From: Heligmosomoides polygyrus polygyrus
Taxonomy: Eukaryota > Nematoda > Chromadorea > Rhabditida > Heligmosomidae
Length of the DNA stretch: 64,000 bases
Reading direction: 5' to 3'
Assembly: GCA_947396885.1 (NCBI GenBank)
Contig: OX377204.1
Span: forward strand, 95,738,728-95,802,727
The notes under the pieces were generated by a model. It ran no database searches, was not told where the DNA came from, and was given only the letters and a program-made list of their open reading frames with translations. How positions within the stretch are numbered: position 1 is the stretch's first letter; each line of letters starts with the position of its first letter. This document shows, one piece after another, positions 22,310-34,405 of the stretch. A program made the translations under genes and the position numbers.

Positions 22310-22870
22310 TCTCTCATTTGACCACTAGGTAGGTTTTTATTATTCGCAAGTAAGAGGATTGTCTATGGGTCAGCGACTAGCGTCGGTCCTTGCTGTCTGC
22401 TTTATGAGTAGGATTGAACAACCGGTGCTTGACCTCTCACCGCTAGTGTATAGCAGATACATAGATGACTGCTGCATCGTAACATCGGCACAATGCGAAA
22501 TGGATGAGTGTTTCAGACCACTGAACGAGCAATCTTAATACATTAGGCTGACTCGAGAAGCTTCAAATGAGTGGCTCCCATATCTAAACACGCAAGTGAA
22601 ATTGTCCGGTGAGGGAGTAGTGAGATGGTACCGGAAACAAAGTTCTAAGATCATTCTGATTCACGCAAGGTCAGCACCCCCACTGCTACGGAACCTGCTG
22701 TTATCAGCAACATGTTCGAATGGTAGTTGGTTGAGTCTTTACGATTGACTTTAGATGTAGCCATTTCGAACGGCTATAGGGTATGAAGTCGTCACAGCAG
22801 ATCTCACGCTAACTCTCCTAATAGATCTCGTGCAGGCAAGACACATCTCGTCCAGCTCCAAGAGTCACTG
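22310..22870 (+). mobile_element. Penelope-like reverse-transcriptase fragment
   Basis: The plus-strand frame reads VRGLSMGQRLASVLAVCFMS, then SRYIDDCCIVTSAQCEMDEC, the YxDD active-site block, then YIRLTREAS, WLPYLNTQVKLS and WYRKQSSK. In-frame stops follow. It faces the opposite way to the GIY-YIG fragment at 21560-22030, so the two are separate or rearranged copies. It is shared with unit B at 49000-49500. Confidence 0.8.
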
Positions 22871-23042
22871 CTGAAATTCAAAGGACTATTGTAAGTGCGC
22901 AAATGATTAATGCACGGGGTGCAGATTTGAACGCCGCACAGAATGTTTGTTAGGAATATCATACAATGCACACGATACACACTCACTAAGGGGGAAAAAG
23001 ATGGGCAAGAAACGAACGGGAACCCCTGAAAGAGCAAAGGCC

Positions 23043-23193
23043 GGATTCATCAGCAATTAAACCCGTGGGTATGCGGGCTATAAAGGGTAAAGATAAGATA
23101 AGAGTCAGGTAGAGATAAGGTAAGAGTCAGAGACGCAGGCTTCATCGTGGGTATGTCTACCCCCTATACCACGGGTTAGTCGTTGATGAATCC
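23043..23193. mobile_element. MITE private to unit A (GGATTCATCA..ACCCGTGG termini)
   Basis: GGATTCATCAGC with ACCCGTGG at the left is mirrored by CCACGGGT..CGTTGATGAATCC at the right. Inside is AGATAAG/GAGTCAG repeated sequence. The corresponding unit B position near 49765 lacks it. Its termini match the MITE at 8756-8912 in the first 12 or so bases, so the two belong to one family. Confidence 0.7.
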
Positions 23194-23421
23194 GCCCCCA
23201 GAACTCACACGGTTAACGGGCTCGAGGGAGCAGTGTTGGTGCCAGTCCCAAGGTGCTCCCACAAGGCTGTTTACCATGTGAGTGCCTGTTTTCGACAGTT
23301 CTCGACGTCGCTTCGTCCATGTCGACTTTTGTCGGGATATCAGCATCTGAAAGATAAGGCAGCAAGCAAAGCCTGGGAAATTAAAGGAAGAAACAAGAAT
23401 CTATAGGGGCTGCAATATAGT

Positions 23422-23482
23422 CCTATGTTTTGTCCATTAGGCGCAAAAGACGTGGTTTTGCGCAGAGTGGACAAAAGATAGG
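23422..23482. repeat. Hairpin conserved between duplication units
   Basis: CCTATGTTTTGTCCATTAGG (23422 on) pairs with the sequence ending GTGGACAAAAGATAGG at 23482 around a 6-base loop. The unit B equivalent at 50617-50676 keeps the pairing with different substitutions. It could be a very small foldback transposon or a structured transcript element. Confidence 0.5.
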
Positions 23483-25725
23483 GCTTGTGTTGTACATATA
23501 AATGAATTCACTGACTGCTGATCCCGTTCAATCCCTTACTTGAGTTTTGTTTGACCTTACTACTAAAATGAGTCAATATTTAATGTGCTGGCAGAATGGT
23601 AGAAAGAACAAAAGTGCATCGGTCTCTTAAAGCCGTTTTTGTTTGTTTATTGGACGGTTGTCAACTCTTCTCATTCGACTCAATGTGCAAACAAATTTTT
23701 TTCTTTGTTTTGCCTCCACTAGATGCAGCATGTTTCCTAATCCCATCCAACATTCATTTTAGCTAGAAATTCTTTTTGTTGAAAACCAAGGTTAAGAGGT
23801 TATAGGCATCACCGCTGGCGAAAAGCTGCCGTCTAAAAAAGGATTCGAAATTGTTTAGGTGTGAATGCATCTAGGAATGATAAGGATGAAGACAACAGTC
23901 TCAAAAATTTAAATAATGCAACGGACCTTACTATTATTGCAACAACACTATGATGGACATACCAATTAGATCTCAAAACAAATATCTGAACCCTGTACTC
24001 TATAATAACCTGCAAATGCGACATATCTAAGAAACTTGACATGGTTGAACATTCTTCAGTGATTAGGTCTTTCTTAGATCGAAAATAAGGTTGAAATTCG
24101 TTTATCATCCGTCTATCCGTTTATTTTTTGGAGACTCCTACAGTTGCCGCTCCCATGACATTGCCTGATGCACTTTACTATTGTCTTTACTATTCTGTTG
24201 TTATCATCGTAAAGTACACTTTCCGGGTGTGATGAAATCGTGTTCCGTGAAAACGTCCCTCTGACGCGATCGAACAACATGTGACTACAGTACGTCAAAA
24301 TTAGTGAAGAATAACACACTGATGCAGAAAAAATGATGCATTGTACTTTATTCTGAGCTCTGCCAAAACAATGCATTCCATGGTTACAAGCGTAGCCGAT
24401 TTAGTAGAAAACCGTGAGTGCCATTCCGACGTCTTATTTTGAAATTTCATTGCAGCATTTGGTCGCTGAAAAATATCTATTTGCATTGTTTCATTTAAGC
24501 CTTGAAGAACATGTTTTTTTCGCAACTTCGTATAGTTAAGAACAGCTCGAAAACTGACTGTCTAGATGTGGTCGCCTCCACGTTTCACGTTTGCGAATCT
24601 TTTCCAAGACTCTTGAAAGAGACAGCTTTGCTGAAACCTCATCCAATAGAACTTGGATAGTTTTACATGGCGGAAGCGACTCCGAGAACAACCGACAAAG
24701 CCAACATTTAATTACACTTACACCCGGAGACGTTTACTCTTTTATACCAACTCGCTAAAGCTCTCAAAGGGGTAAAAGCTTAAAGTTAATAAATATGTTT
24801 TGATTGGTGTCTCAGAGAAGAATATTCAGCTACTATATGCGGTGACTGCAAAAGTTCAGTCAATTTAATTGGGCGAGATTTGCGCGACACAGGTCGACTC
24901 GTCGGAATGGGATTTCGGCGTATGACAGACTGGCTCTTGGCATGCTTCTGGAAAGGGCGAAAGTGGTCACTTCTAAGGTGGCCTTCAGTAAGAAACAAAC
25001 AAACATACAAATACGCTAAGCACGTAGCCGGACCCAGTCACAACGTTTATGGGCACGGCATGGAGAGTCTCATTACTTTTGCCCCCCCCCCGCCCTAGCA
25101 GTTCGTTGGCAGCCAGATCGCTTCAGTCACCAGACGACCCTCTGAAAATTCATTCATCGCTGCTGTTCACGCTGTGTGGTGAGGCATCGGAGGACGGAAC
25201 CAGCATTTCCTTACATCTGGTCCGGAGTTGGTACAGGACAGCGGCAATGTCAGAGCTAGTGAACCCGACATTCGGTAGTAAAACAGGACCGATGCCTACT
25301 CCTTAGGCCGGAACTTTGACGGCACCGCACCGCGAACTCGTCGTTCACCACTGCGACAGTGATGGGACCAACCAACCACTGTGGTGGGAGCTGAGTCGCG
25401 GACGAGCTGTCTCGATGCCGCATGCCGCGACGTGCCGCGAGGAGAGCCGCAATTCTCGGCGGTATCCAGCGGAGGTGTAGTCCGCGCTTAACACCGTCTC
25501 GGCTGCGGAGTACGACTACGACCTGACTTTTTTCGATTTGATGATGTTTTTATGGCGCTCCGTCTGTTTGCTGGTTACTCTGTATCTTTCTATATATGTA
25601 TCGGATCTTCGAATATTTACCTTTGTAGGTTCCGTGTTTTTAGTTATGGCCTGATGTTTGATAATTTTTTGTGCTTGTTTTTTTGGGCGCAAATAGGCTC
25701 GGAGGGATCACCCTGAAGGAGAACC

Positions 25726-27589
25726 CTACACAACGTTTTATGATACAATACATCACTTTTTGTGCTGCATCGGTGTGTTTGCCAGCCATAAAATTAGGTA
25801 GCCACTTTTTTGAATAGGAAGGTCGTTCGTGGGCCGGAATATCCTCAAGATCTTATGTCCAATAGGCTATCATGAGCTACCCTTGATCGATCAATTATCC
25901 GTCTTGCGACTCTAGCGAGGCTTGAAGTATTCCAATCCTTTTCACTGCTTTAAAACAGCTCAAAAATGTTCCGTGACGTTCTTATAATCAGGCAGATGTC
26001 CCAAATGGGCGATGGGGACATTTATCATATAATATGTAGAAGAGGTAACCCTGCATCACTGCGATCATATCCACAGCACGACTTCACGTAAACGGTCGCT
26101 GAACAAAAAAATAAGCAGTAACACATGCAAGAATTTAAAAAGTGTCAGTGTACACTCAATTTTTGCCCATGCCGATTGAGATGGAGAAGAAGGCTTGCGA
26201 ACACTATACACTCGAAAAAGATCGAAGGCAACAACATAAGCGCCTAACACAATAAAGATGAAGAACACATTTCAAAGTACATATGAATATGAGCCTACTA
26301 TACCAATAGCACGCATATCAAACAAGAACACACGACAATACGCTGACGCTCCCCTTTCTAACTACAGTCGCTCAACCGCGCGTCAAATTCGGGCGCGGCG
26401 CGATTTGCCGCGCCGCGTCCCGAACAGGGTCAAGCTTGAGGTTCGGGAATCGAAGGGGGGGTCGTACTGTGGCCTCGTCTGGAGGGGGGGGGGTCGTGCT
26501 CTTCCGGTTTTGGCAGAGGATTCTCTCTTATTCTTTAGGTTTTTTGGTGATTTTTTAATTCTTAATAAGTTGTTTTTTCCAGGAATGCTTACGAAGGTGT
26601 GGGGTCTCTTCTTCGTCCCGCGAAGTTGTAAAAATTAATATAACAAGTTTCAAATAATGATTGTACTACTCGTTAGAAATAAAGATTTTCCGCCGGCAGA
26701 TTTGGAGTCAATGAGAACTTTCCATTTTTCAGTTTTTTTTTTCAGGAAGTCATGGACGCGACAGTTTTCTGCCTGAACGAGCGACATCTACGTCCTAAAT
26801 TGCAGTCTATAAAATTTGAAGTGTCAATTGCTAAGGAAAATTAAGTGCTTTTCCTACAAGATTTTTGGAAGCACTCTTCGAAGCGATGACCGAATGGCAA
26901 CCGAGGATGGACTTGTCATGGAGCTAATTTTCTCTCTTCTGCTGGAAAAAGCATCAGAAAGTGAAGTTGTACCCAATAAAGTTTTAATCCACCGGTTGAC
27001 ACAAGGGAATAGAACGTGTTTTTGTGAGACAATCTTCTGTATAAACAGACGCTCCGATTTGTATCATTTGCCGAAAAAATTCGACACCGTTAATCAGATG
27101 GAAGCCGCTATTTTTACAAGCTGCTTTTAAAGCGTAGAACCTACACCTCTTACAGTTTTAAAAGTTTTGCGAATTTTTCAGAGATGTCGCACAAACTCCG
27201 AAATATGGTAGGTTACGTGGAGCCATTGCGTTCCCCGATATCACCGATCGCCACTGAAGGACAGACTTCTTGCGGCAAAAAATTCTACCTTCTGGAGGAA
27301 GAGCATCAGAGAGTGTAAACTGTACCATCTTAGAGTTCAAGATGTGATTAATATACAATCATAAACTAAGCTTCTTCGCAGCGATCCCCGATATGATTAG
27401 GGCTAATTGCATTTAAATTTTTCGCTTTTCAAGAAAAATTAATTAATTTTTACCTGAAGCAGATCACCCACACATTTGAAGTCTTGCCACAAAAAGTTTA
27501 AATTCTTGTTTAATGCACAGTGTAAAAATCATGGTTTTCTGAAACGAATAGACTGGATCGACCACTGGTCGATATCGCACCGACGTCAT
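25726..27589. other. Inter-unit spacer, left part; nothing recognised
   Basis: AT-rich non-coding DNA with a GC-rich inverted stretch near 26390-26425 (GGGCGCGGCGCGATTTGCCG) and G runs at 26455-26495. No gene, RNA or known element was recognised. Confidence 0.45.
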
Positions 27590-28689
27590 GGGAGCGACGA
27601 AATTCGACGTTCACAAAAATGACTATAACTCGGTAAGTATTCCACAATTTTAGAAAGCCATAACTTTTTAAAAACTACAAGAAAAGCTATTTCATACCGT
27701 GTGAAAATCGGTTTTCAAAAACTAGATCTTCATGGGGCGGAGGACTTCGATTTTTGCGCGAAAAAAATTGAAGTGATATTGAATAAGTAATCGTAACTCG
27801 GTAAGTTTTTCGAGTTTTACAAAAACCAATAGTTATTTGGAAACTAGAGAAAAAGCGCTTTCAAACCATATAGAAATTTCTTTTCATCAGGGAGGTCTTC
27901 ATAGGGGGCGGTAACGGTTCGATTTCTGGTCCATTGTTGCAGAAATACGTGCCAAAAATCGAACCCCCTCGCCCGTATGAAGACCCCTTTTTTGAAAACC
28001 GGTTCTCTATATGGAAAGAAAGCATCTTTTTTCTATCTTTCAAAAAGCAATTGGGATTTTCGAATTTCGAAAAGGGAACCGAGTTATGATCAAATTTGTG
28101 AAGAACTGCTCGTAGACTCTGCACCGTCGACACTGGAGTGATTTCATAAAAATGATCATAACTCCGTATGTTTTTTGAAATTCAAAATCCCAATTGCTTT
28201 TTGAAAAGAAGTTTGAAAAGAAGAGAAAATATGCTAACTGATCATGCATAAATCGTCTTTCAAAAAGAAGGTCTTCATAGGGGGCGAGGGGGGGTTCGAT
28301 TTTTGGCACGTATTTCTGCAACAATGAACCAGAAAACGAACCCCCACCGCCCCCTGTGAAGACCTCACTGCTGAAAAACCAATTTCTACATGGTTCGAAA
28401 ACGATTTTCTTTCCAGTTTTCAAAAAGCACTTGGGATTTTTGGAATGTACCGAGTTATGATCAATTTTGTGAAGCCGTAACCAGAGGAGTTGGTCGGCCC
28501 ATCACCGGAGTCATTGGAGTGATTTCACAAAAAATGTCCATAACTCGGTTCGTTTTTCGGAATTCAAAAATCCCAATTGCTTTTCGAAAACTAGAGGAAA
28601 TGCGCTTTCGAAACATGTAGAAATTTGTTTTCAACAGGGAGGTCTTCATAGGGGGCGGTGGGGGTTCGATTTCTGGTCGATTTTTGCCA
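27590..28689. repeat. Satellite-like array of alternating inverted units, interrupted by the gap
   Basis: Copies of GGTCTTCATAGGGGGCG with a following GGTTCGATTT occur at about 27895, 28268 and 28638 on the plus strand, and as reverse complements near 27957-27988 and 28337-28368. Between them ATAACTCGGT..TTT and CCCAATTGCTTTT recur in both orientations (27625, 27793, 28157, 28542; mirrored at 28045 and 28430). The unit is about 370 bases with internal dyad symmetry. It runs directly into the assembly gap, as expected for a collapsed repeat. Confidence 0.7.
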
Positions 28690-28889
28690 NNNNNNNNNNN
28701 NNNNNNNNNNNNNNNNNNNNNNNNNNNNNNNNNNNNNNNNNNNNNNNNNNNNNNNNNNNNNNNNNNNNNNNNNNNNNNNNNNNNNNNNNNNNNNNNNNNN
28801 NNNNNNNNNNNNNNNNNNNNNNNNNNNNNNNNNNNNNNNNNNNNNNNNNNNNNNNNNNNNNNNNNNNNNNNNNNNNNNNNNNNNNNNNN
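28690..28889. other. Assembly gap (200 N)
   Basis: Exactly 200 ambiguous bases, a conventional placeholder length, so the true size is unknown. It cuts the satellite-like array at 27.6-28.7 kb. Confidence 0.99.
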
Positions 28890-29060
28890 AAATGCGTCAC
28901 GCAAGCCTCACCTGCATATTCGCGCCGCTGTTACTTCGTCCACTCACAAGCTATATCGATGTTCTTTAGCGTGCTATTAGAATGTTTTACTGGCTACAAA
29001 ACCAGCGCGTTGCAGCCAGATCGATTGGATCTCGACAGAGTTACTGTGCTCCGAATACGC
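28890..29060. repeat. Diverged direct repeat, copy 1
   Basis: It aligns with 29575-29745 in the same orientation: TAACCTGCATATTCGCGCC-like starts, then CTACA..ACC.GCGTTGCAGCC, then GACAGAGTTA.TG.GCTCCGAA. A shorter related pair (CACTCGATTGAT...ATGCATTGTTCA) lies at about 29768 and 29918. This is an old tandem duplication or satellite remnant. Confidence 0.55.
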
Positions 29061-29574
29061 CCTTGCGTCCTATTTGGCAAGACGAGAGTCGATGTTCTCC
29101 GCGCTTTTATTCGCCCAGATCACAGTTCTCGATACTGCTAGTAACACCGTTGAAATCAGCAGGAAAAGTTCTATCAAATGGTATCAAGCTTGGCCAATTC
29201 GAAAACATCGATTTTCGATGACGTCATCGTCCGTCTGTGACGGCCTGGAGCGGTCTCGTTCTCGATGCGAAATTGTCGAAAAATCGATGTTTCCAAAATC
29301 GGCCGAAATAGACACCATTCGATAGCGCTTTTTACTCTGAACAGAGCAGTATTATTGCGAGTGTCGAAAACTCAAATGTGGCGTGCAAGAACTCAAGAAA
29401 CACTAACCGCTATTTTCACCCACTCTAATTGGCAGATGGGGCTAAGACACTTCAGGAAACTAGGGAGTTCTGAGCAAGTCATCATAAAGTACATTAATTG
29501 TACTGCTCGCCTACGCGTTTGTAGGCCGTTAGGTCTACGCGTCTTCCTGCAGAGGTCGTCTGAATTCCGAAAAA

Positions 29575-29745
29575 ATCGTGTAACACAAGGCTAACCTGCA
29601 TATTCGCGCCCCTGTAACTTTACATAATCATAAGCTACACCGTTCTACGTTAGCTTTCTACTATAACATTTCATTGCCTACAAGACCCACGAGTTGCAGC
29701 CGAAACGATTCGGACCTGACAGAGTTATTGCGCTCCGAACATGGC
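29575..29745. repeat. Diverged direct repeat, copy 2
   Basis: Second copy of the 28890-29060 block, at a spacing of about 685 bases. No coding content was recognised. Confidence 0.55.
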
Positions 29746-30147
29746 CGCGTGTGCAATTTGCAAGCGGTGGCTCCCACTCGATTGATAGGTTCGATGACGT
29801 ATGCATTGTTCACGGCGCACTCCAAATGCAATCTGGACAGTCTTAGAGCGATTTCTGATTAGGACGACTGGAAGTTTCGATAAAACTCCCCAAACGCTCG
29901 CTCTACAAGCTGTCACGCCCACTCGATTGATTCTGTCGGGCCTATATGCATTGTTCAGCTCTACTGAGATTTATATAGTAAAAGATAGAGCTTGAGCTGC
30001 TGAGTTCAAATATATGTTTATTTTCACAAGTATTTGATTTCTAAAGAAGTTATTCAAAAAGGCCGCTTTGGAACGCTCTAAAGCGGCCTATGTTGACCGG
30101 CGCGGCTTTTTCGGCCAATGACCAAAAGACATGTCCGGTACTGTAGA

Positions 30148-30205
30148 TGTAGAGACTCTTGATCTACTCTTCAAATTAATAGTCCAAGTTAACAACAACT
30201 GAACA
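30148..30205 (-). repeat. Fragment of Penelope-like 3' UTR
   Basis: It matches 5119-5175, including GTAGAGAC.CTTGATCTACTC and CAACAACTGAACA. A short isolated piece of the same element family. Confidence 0.5.
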
Positions 30206-30660
30206 TTTTCTCATTTTTACCACGTTTCTCTGAAATTAAAAACAAAAGTTTGACTCCCCATCATTTACTCATTACTCAGCTTCGTTTCATCCATTTGAGG
30301 TGGTTTAATAACACTCGATTGATGGACATCATTCGTGCGGATGCGCTCGCATCGTGCGGCTGCGTGTCACCGTGATCATCGATCCGTCCGGCCGGCTCGA
30401 GAATTTTCTTCTGCGCACTCCTTTCTTATTCAGCCTGCCCCGCTACTACTACTGTACTATCAGCCATTCTGCTGTCGTCCTTTCTCCGGCTATCGTCAAG
30501 CTGTATGGTGGCTGATGTTTTTCACGTCGTGGCTTCGTTTCAACGTCGCGTCAACGCTTCTCTTGGCTGTCTCGAGACCCTTCGTGGCTGGAGTCGTTCT
30601 ACTGCCTAAATAGCCAACCTCTAAGGTCTATTCGTTTGCATCGTCTTCACATTTTACACG

Positions 30661-31605
30661 TTGCCGTTTTCATCGATTAGTTTTCACATACCTTTTCATA
30701 TCGCCACTCGCCCTCGCGTTCGGATTGTCGTGGATCTCGCATCTGAGATGGAAACTCCTGTTCGATCGGCTTCAGTTCCGGCTGCCAAGAGGAAGCATTT
30801 CGAGTTCGAGTTCTCTTCGCCAGAGAAGGATAACTCTCTCGCCAATCTTATTATAGATTTTCCTACGAGTGGCCTGCCTGTTTACATTAAGCCCATTCTC
30901 GATATCCTTCTTGACACTAGAGAGCAATTGAAGCGGCTTAATGAAGTCTGTTCTAAGATTAGTGATGAAAATGGCGCGCTTAAGGCTGAAAATTTGAAGC
31001 TCAAACTTCTTCTTCAGTCACGTGATGCTAAAGTTCCTCAGGCTCCTCACTCATCTTTCTCTCAGTCTTCGGCACCAGTCTCCTCGGTCTCCAAGGATCA
31101 AGAGCACGATGTTGAACGCTCTTGATCAATAGTTTTATCTGGAGTCGCTGAATCATCATCTTCATTGTCAACTGAGCGTGCCTCTCATGATTTAAAGACT
31201 GTGTACTCTGTTCTCGATCACTTGAATGTCGAATGTCTTCCATGCGCCGTCTATCGTATTGGTAGATATGATATCAATAAACCACGCCTCATCAATGTCA
31301 TCCTTTCCTCCTCTAAACATCAGTTGGTTGCTGTAAGGCGGTCTCCTCGCCCCCATACCTTTCCTCAAAAGGGCATATTTCTTCGCCCATCTCTCTCCAA
31401 AGATGAGAGAGATCGCATGCGTGAAGCTCGCCGTGTTAAGACTTCTTCGGTTGTTACTAGTGACGTTGCCTCCTCTGCTCCTGCAGATAGCTCAATCCTT
31501 CCTCTCAATTCTGTGCCTTCCTTGGCCAAGTCTCCTTCTCATGATTCACGTGATTCGTTCTCAAATGTCCGTCTCGCAACCTGTTCGTCAGTCGGAAAAC
31601 CTTAG
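30661..31605 (+). pseudogene. LINE ORF1 (nucleic-acid-binding chaperone type) with one in-frame stop
   Basis: Two open segments (30661-31122 and 31126-31605) are in the same frame, separated only by TGA at 31123-31125. The first half contains a leucine-zipper-like coiled coil (ISDENGALKAENLKLKLLLQ). The second half has LKTVYSVLDHL, VYRIGRYD, PRLINVILSS and LRPSLSKDERDRMREARR, the RNA-binding-like C-terminal region common in CR1-type ORF1 proteins. Such proteins coat the element RNA. Apart from the single stop it looks intact, suggesting a fairly recent copy. Which ATG is used is uncertain. Confidence 0.7.
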
Positions 31606-34405
31606 ACGTGTCGCAGGAGTCCTCAGCGACTAATTTGCTGTTTGTTAGCCAATATACGTTCCTTAGTAAAAATTGCTGAACCCGTTGTTTCTCTTGTTTG
31701 TAAGGAGAACTATGACTTGGCCATTTTAACAGAATCATGGCTTTCTCATAAACATGACTTAGCTCCTATTTTAGGACCTCTTGGACTGCAGTACAATTGG
31801 TTCAGATGCGACAGGTTAAGCAAAAGGGGAGGGGTATTGCTATTATTGTCAACTGCACTCCGCATCTACGGTTTTTTCTGAGTCCGTACCTGGTGCCTAG
31901 GAAATTTTGGCATGTGATATTTCTTTCCCTTCCACGGACCTACGCTTTATTACTGTCTACCGTGCGCCAGACTGTTCTTCTTCAAAAAATGATCTTTTGT
32001 TAAAAGCTTTAGGCGAACTGACCTCCTGCCATTTGAAATGTATTATTGCTGGTGATTTTAATCTTTCCCATGTGAGTGATGACTCCTCTCAGCCTTGCAG
32101 TGACACCATTTGTGCCAAATTCAGGGATCTTTTCTAGACACACGGTTTCATACATTACATCGCTTTTCCTACTAGACATAATTCTTATCTTAATCTGCTC
32201 TTGGCGAATGACCCTTCTATTTTAGGTTCCATAAATTGATGTCCTCCTATTGGTTCTAGCGACCACGTATCTATTAGGTTCACTCTCTCCATTACGTACG
32301 AGCACAATGTCTTTAACGTGGTCAGAAACTTTGCTAAAGGAGATTACATTGCCTTCCGTTCTTATTTAGCACAGATTGATTGGCTGGGTTCGTTTTTTGT
32401 CTCAACAATATTGATGAGATTTACGACATGTTCCTTGCCATCCTCCATCACTCTATTAATCTTTTCATCCCACTCTCCTTTATATCTTCTACTTCTTCGT
32501 CGTTCAAGCTTCCGTTTAACCTGACTAAAATGGCTACTCCTCTTCATAGGCTATGGACGATAGCTAATAGCACTAATTCCAATTTTGATTGGGCTACCTT
32601 CAAAGCTCTGAATATAACAAGAAACTGTGCAAGTACAATGCTTATGTCGAAAATCAGTTAATTAGGAAAAAAGGCTTAAAGGCAATTTACGGTATTCTCA
32701 GGCATAGACTTGCTGATAAAACACGCATTGGGACATTGCTGATGGGCAATAATCGGGTCATCATTGATCTGGATAAAGCCGAGATGCTTGCTGACAGCTT
32801 TGATAAAGCTTTCAACAATGCATCAAACCCTATGTCTAACTTATCTTTTGCTGAGCCTTCCCGAGCCACTGCCTTGGCTCCCTGGTTTTACAGAGAGGAT
32901 ATTATTGACATTTTAAGCAAGTGGCCATCTTCTTCCTCTACAAATCCTGATGGCATTCCGTACGCTGTTATTAAAAACATTATTTTAGAAATTTCGGGTC
33001 CACTTGAATTTATTTTCAATCGCTCATTCACAACTGGCCAAGTTCCTTCAGTCTGGAAGCATTCCATCATAATCCCTCTTCCTAAGAAGGAACCGCTTTC
33101 TGATCCAAATAATTTCAGGCCCATCAGTCTTACGTCCATCTTTTTCGGGTTTTTTGAGAAACTCTTAAAAAAGCATATTGTTGCCCATGTTAACGCCTTC
33201 AACCTCATCCCGTCTGTTCAACATGGCTTCTGCTCAGGTAAATCTGTTGAGACTGCACTGCTGTCCTGTTTCAATGATTGGACTAAAGCTTATGACGCCA
33301 ACTGTAATGTTGACGTGGTCTATTTTGACTTCAGCAAAGCTTTCGATAAAGTTCCGCATGACCTTCTCATGTCCAAGCTCCAGTCATATGCTTTTCATCC
33401 CTCCATTGTTAGATGGTTGGTTTCATGTATTACCAATAGATCTTATCAGGTCCTTGTCGGTAATGTTCTCTCTTCGGTTCATTCTGTCACGAGTGGTGTT
33501 CCTCAGGGCGGAGTGCTCTCACCCTTACTTTTCAACATCTTCACACTAGATCTACCTCTTTCACTTCGTGACCTTAGGTCACTTGTTGTATTTATGCTGA
33601 CGATGTCAAAATATTTAAGGCCACCTCTGGTACTGCCCCAGATACTATAATTCAGCAAGCGATAGACAAGGTTGGCCAATGGTCATCTTGCAACGGTCTC
33701 CCTTTGTCTTGCGAAAAGACTTGTGTTACGAGCATTGGCAAGCATCCTAGAGTCCCCACATACACCATGAATGGATCCTCTCTCAAGGTGGTTAATGAGG
33801 TCAAGGATTTGGGTATTACATATGATAGCAAATTGTGCTTTGATTCTTACTATAAGGTCATTGTTAACAAGGGATTCCGTAGAGTTTACAACATTTTTAA
33901 GGCTCTTTACACTAAAGATCTTAATATTCTGCTCAAAGCTTATAAACTCTACATTCCTCTTATTATTGAGACCAATACTACTCTCTTCAGTCCCTACAAG
34001 AAGAAGGACATACTGGCGTTAGAAAGGGTCCAAAATTCTTTTACGTGTAAATTGCTTCGTCGTTGTTACATGCTCGCTTATTTTGAAATTCCAAATTTTG
34101 GTGTTAGAAATGAATCGGTGGGTCTGCCCTCGCTGGAATGGAGAAGGAAAAGGTTTGACCTCTTAATGGCGTTTAAAATGTTTAAAGGCTTATCTAATCT
34201 ACCTATTTCTCAGTTCTTTAACCAAGCCCCTTCCCTTACCAGAGGAGCAGATATAAGGCTTACTACCGCTAATGCTAAATCTTCGGCCAGGTCAAAGTTT
34301 TTCAGTCTCAGAACTCGCTCTAATTTTAATCGTGTTCTCTGCTCTACCACTTGGTCTCTTAGTTATGCCACCTTCAAGAAGCATGTCGCCAAGTTTATTG
34401 CTTAG
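31606..34405 (+). pseudogene. LINE ORF2 (endonuclease + reverse transcriptase), frameshifted
   Basis: The endonuclease part reads LANIRSLVKI, LAILTESWL, then after frameshifts FITVYRAPDC, CIIAGDFNLSH (metal-binding motif) and GSSDHVSIRF (SDH motif), with stops at about 32137 and 32238. The reverse transcriptase is open at 32589-33650: FRPISLTSIF, VYFDFSKAFDKVPHDLL (motif A Asp) and GVPQGGVLSPLLFN (motif B). The active-site YADDVKIF is readable only one frame over near 33593, so a single-base shift breaks the protein at the catalytic site. The frame then continues to the stop at 34405. Nick-and-prime retrotransposition enzyme, inactive here. Confidence 0.8.

Larger units (their letters stand above)
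6838..25725. repeat. Segmental duplication, unit A
   Basis: This whole span is collinear with 34630-52938 in the same orientation (start-to-start offset about 27.8 kb). Shared landmarks in order are the RTE fragment, all 12 ASP exons, the intronic minisatellite, a LINE fragment, two Penelope fragments, and a sequence ending ...GGAGAACC at 25725. Unit A has private insertions at 10618-10728, 11339-11611, 14.3-17.1 kb and 23043-23193. Homology starts in the 3' part of the RTE fragment. Identity is uneven, from about 1 difference in 135 bases in one ASP exon to about 17% in another. Confidence 0.9.
22871..25725. other. Right part of unit A, no gene recognised
   Basis: This contains one MITE and one hairpin (listed separately), a poly-C run near 25080-25094, and AT-rich sequence collinear with 49500-52938. 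None of the open frames has a recognisable domain. Confidence 0.45.

Noticed and set aside
30335..30613. 92-codon frame before the LINE ORF1
   Set aside because: It lies in the LINE 5' UTR, with no domain and no match to known ORF1 N-termini.
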